In this document: positions 62,568 through 64,000 of the stretch, piece by piece
How positions within the stretch are numbered: position 1 is the stretch's first letter
How the letters are laid out: the number at the start of each line of letters is the position of its first letter
NCBI GenBank assembly: GCA_910591455.2
Contig: OU342808.1
Span: forward strand, 9,519,904 to 9,583,903
Reading direction: 5' to 3'
Length of the DNA: 64,000 bases
From: Pholis gunnellus
Taxonomy: Eukaryota; Chordata; Actinopteri; Perciformes; Pholidae
Notes under the pieces: model-generated
What the model saw: only the letters and a program-made list of their open reading frames with translations
What the model was told of the DNA's origin: nothing
The model's database searches: none
Position numbers and translations under genes: made by a program

Positions 62568-64000
62568 CATTGGGCAGAGGAGCGTCTCATAGTCAGCGTA
62601 AACCGTATCCATCGACCTCACTGACTGCACTGGCAGAGATCATACAGGTATGCGAGACGGTACCATCCAATCATTTCATGCATGCCAAATGAAACGATTG
62701 GCAGGCTTATTACAGGCCTGCGACAGAGCATTTCATTCATCGATTGCAACGAATATAACAAAAATGCTTTAAAAGTAAATTGCCAACCCGAGCTTCAAAT
62801 GAAATGGAAAGGTTCCAAGGCACCAGGAATAAACTGCTATAATACAAACACAAACCAAAAAGTAAAAAGAATACTTTGTTGTTTCATTTTGAGTTACATA
62901 CTAGAACTGTTTCTTAATTAAGGGGAATCCACCTGAACTTCTGTTACATCTGCAGCTATAGCATGGGATGTGAGATATGGCCAGGGAGGGTTTTGGTCTC
63001 TGAACAGGCACACTGGTACCGCATCTTGCGACATCACTGTGACGACAAGACTTTATAATTCTGTGCACAGTCACTGAATCTAGCTGTTGTCTGCCCAGAA
63101 ATAGTTACAACACGTTACTCCTCCTGAACCACAAATGATTGTTTTTTTATTCTGAGCCAGGCATGCCGTCTGTCCCGGTTTCACGTCTTTATCCTAAGTT
63201 ATATCAGCAACACATTCTCATGGGAAATATTCAGTATTTATAAGTATGCTCAGCAACAGTTTAAGGAATGTGTTTGAGAAAGCAACAAACAGGGTTGGAT
63301 ACACCTTAATGTTTCACTGCAGAATGCAAAGGTTAGCATTTTGCTGTACATGTTCTTAGAACCATGCTCTGATCTAAGCATGCTGTATCAAAAATATGTT
63401 CAAGATCAACAAACAGCATGCCGCGGTCCACAAAAGAAGAGACAAGTTAAAAAGACAAAGAGGCAGCCAATTAAATAAGAGACAAAAACAAAAGCACACC
63501 CCTGGCTTTGTTATTAAAAAAAAAAAACTCCATATGCGACAAAATGGCATTAAAGCTCATTTAACAACCCCCCCATGTCATGTTTTACAATCTGGTAACA
63601 AAAGAGTGATTCCTTTCATTTCTGGAACAGACCACTGAGTAATGGAAAGCAAAGGGATGACTTATTCATTGCCAATCTGATGTTTGTCTCTGCGATACAA
63701 ATCAGAACAGCAAGTCCCCACTCAAAACAGGAGGGGAAAAATGGAAGCCAACACTAATTAGTCTCCCAGTGTTGAACATTTAATAAACCCAATTGAGTGA
63801 TAAAAAAAGTAGCAGCTACACAACAGCAATGCATGACGACAGACTAACATGTTCGGTCTGAAAATTAAAAATGAGCATGAGAGCATATTGCCATATTTCC
63901 TGTAAGGCTTCGGAGGAGCATGATGCTTAACTAGTACAAACAATCTGTGGGCACGGACTGTGAGAAAGACAGAACCGTCTCCTAATAAAAAAGAATATAT

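Larger units (their letters stand above)
54597..64000 (-). other. Upstream intron of the ccser1-like gene (partial)
   Basis: No coding exon found. The next upstream exon of CCSER genes encodes an acidic DDLMLD-type segment; I looked for it on the minus strand and did not see it. The stretch holds a LINE relic close to the acceptor, a 430-bp MITE-like element, a hAT-like end, long GT, GA and CA microsatellites, and complex unique DNA around 57.4-58.4 kb and 61.3-61.5 kb. Confidence 0.6.

Overview
The window looks like vertebrate nuclear DNA, most likely from a ray-finned (probably percomorph) fish. The evidence is its AT-rich, gene-poor texture, dozens of long dinucleotide microsatellites, several decayed interspersed repeats of kinds I know from teleost genomes, and short spliced exons with GT/AG borders far apart. 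No bacterial-style operon, CRISPR array, rRNA or convincing tRNA was found. Nearly all long open frames come from microsatellites or chance, so only very short coding segments are supported.

The one gene I can support is on the minus strand. Four in-phase exons (54596-54422, 49484-49407, 39207-39130, 34616-34536) join without a frame break into about 137 codons. Their sequence and order match the C-terminal conserved block of CCSER1 (FAM190A), a coiled-coil serine-rich protein. The block runs: a QDCTAVKTLLL segment, a Ser/Pro linker, a coiled coil containing EKDEL, and a TQTE motif. CCSER2 shares the first and last motifs, but the linker and coiled coil fit CCSER1 better as I remember those proteins. 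The 5' part of the gene (the large Ser-rich exon) should lie beyond 64000. A fifth, weaker exon candidate is at 25160-25112, and the 3' end is either there or beyond position 1.

Layout in gene order: 64000-54597 is upstream intron with repeats, including a 430-bp MITE-like element with terminal inverted repeats (56584-57013) and a hAT-like end near 59.8 kb. Introns of about 4.9, 10.2, 4.5 and 9.4 kb then separate the exons. 25111-1 is about 25 kb with no supported exon, containing a Tc1/mariner-like relic (about 8.66-9.2 kb), a striking 30-bp palindrome (11339-11368) and a few stretches that look like conserved non-coding DNA.

The most interesting observations concern the gene. Three consecutive exons are symmetric (phase 0-0), so each could be skipped without a frameshift. 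The last of them carries a DRATQTE sequence that fits the dynein light chain LC8 binding motif. That exon has a UG-rich acceptor and an 18-unit CA repeat starting 18 nt after its donor, an arrangement known elsewhere to control alternative splicing. I found no clearly novel multi-gene system.
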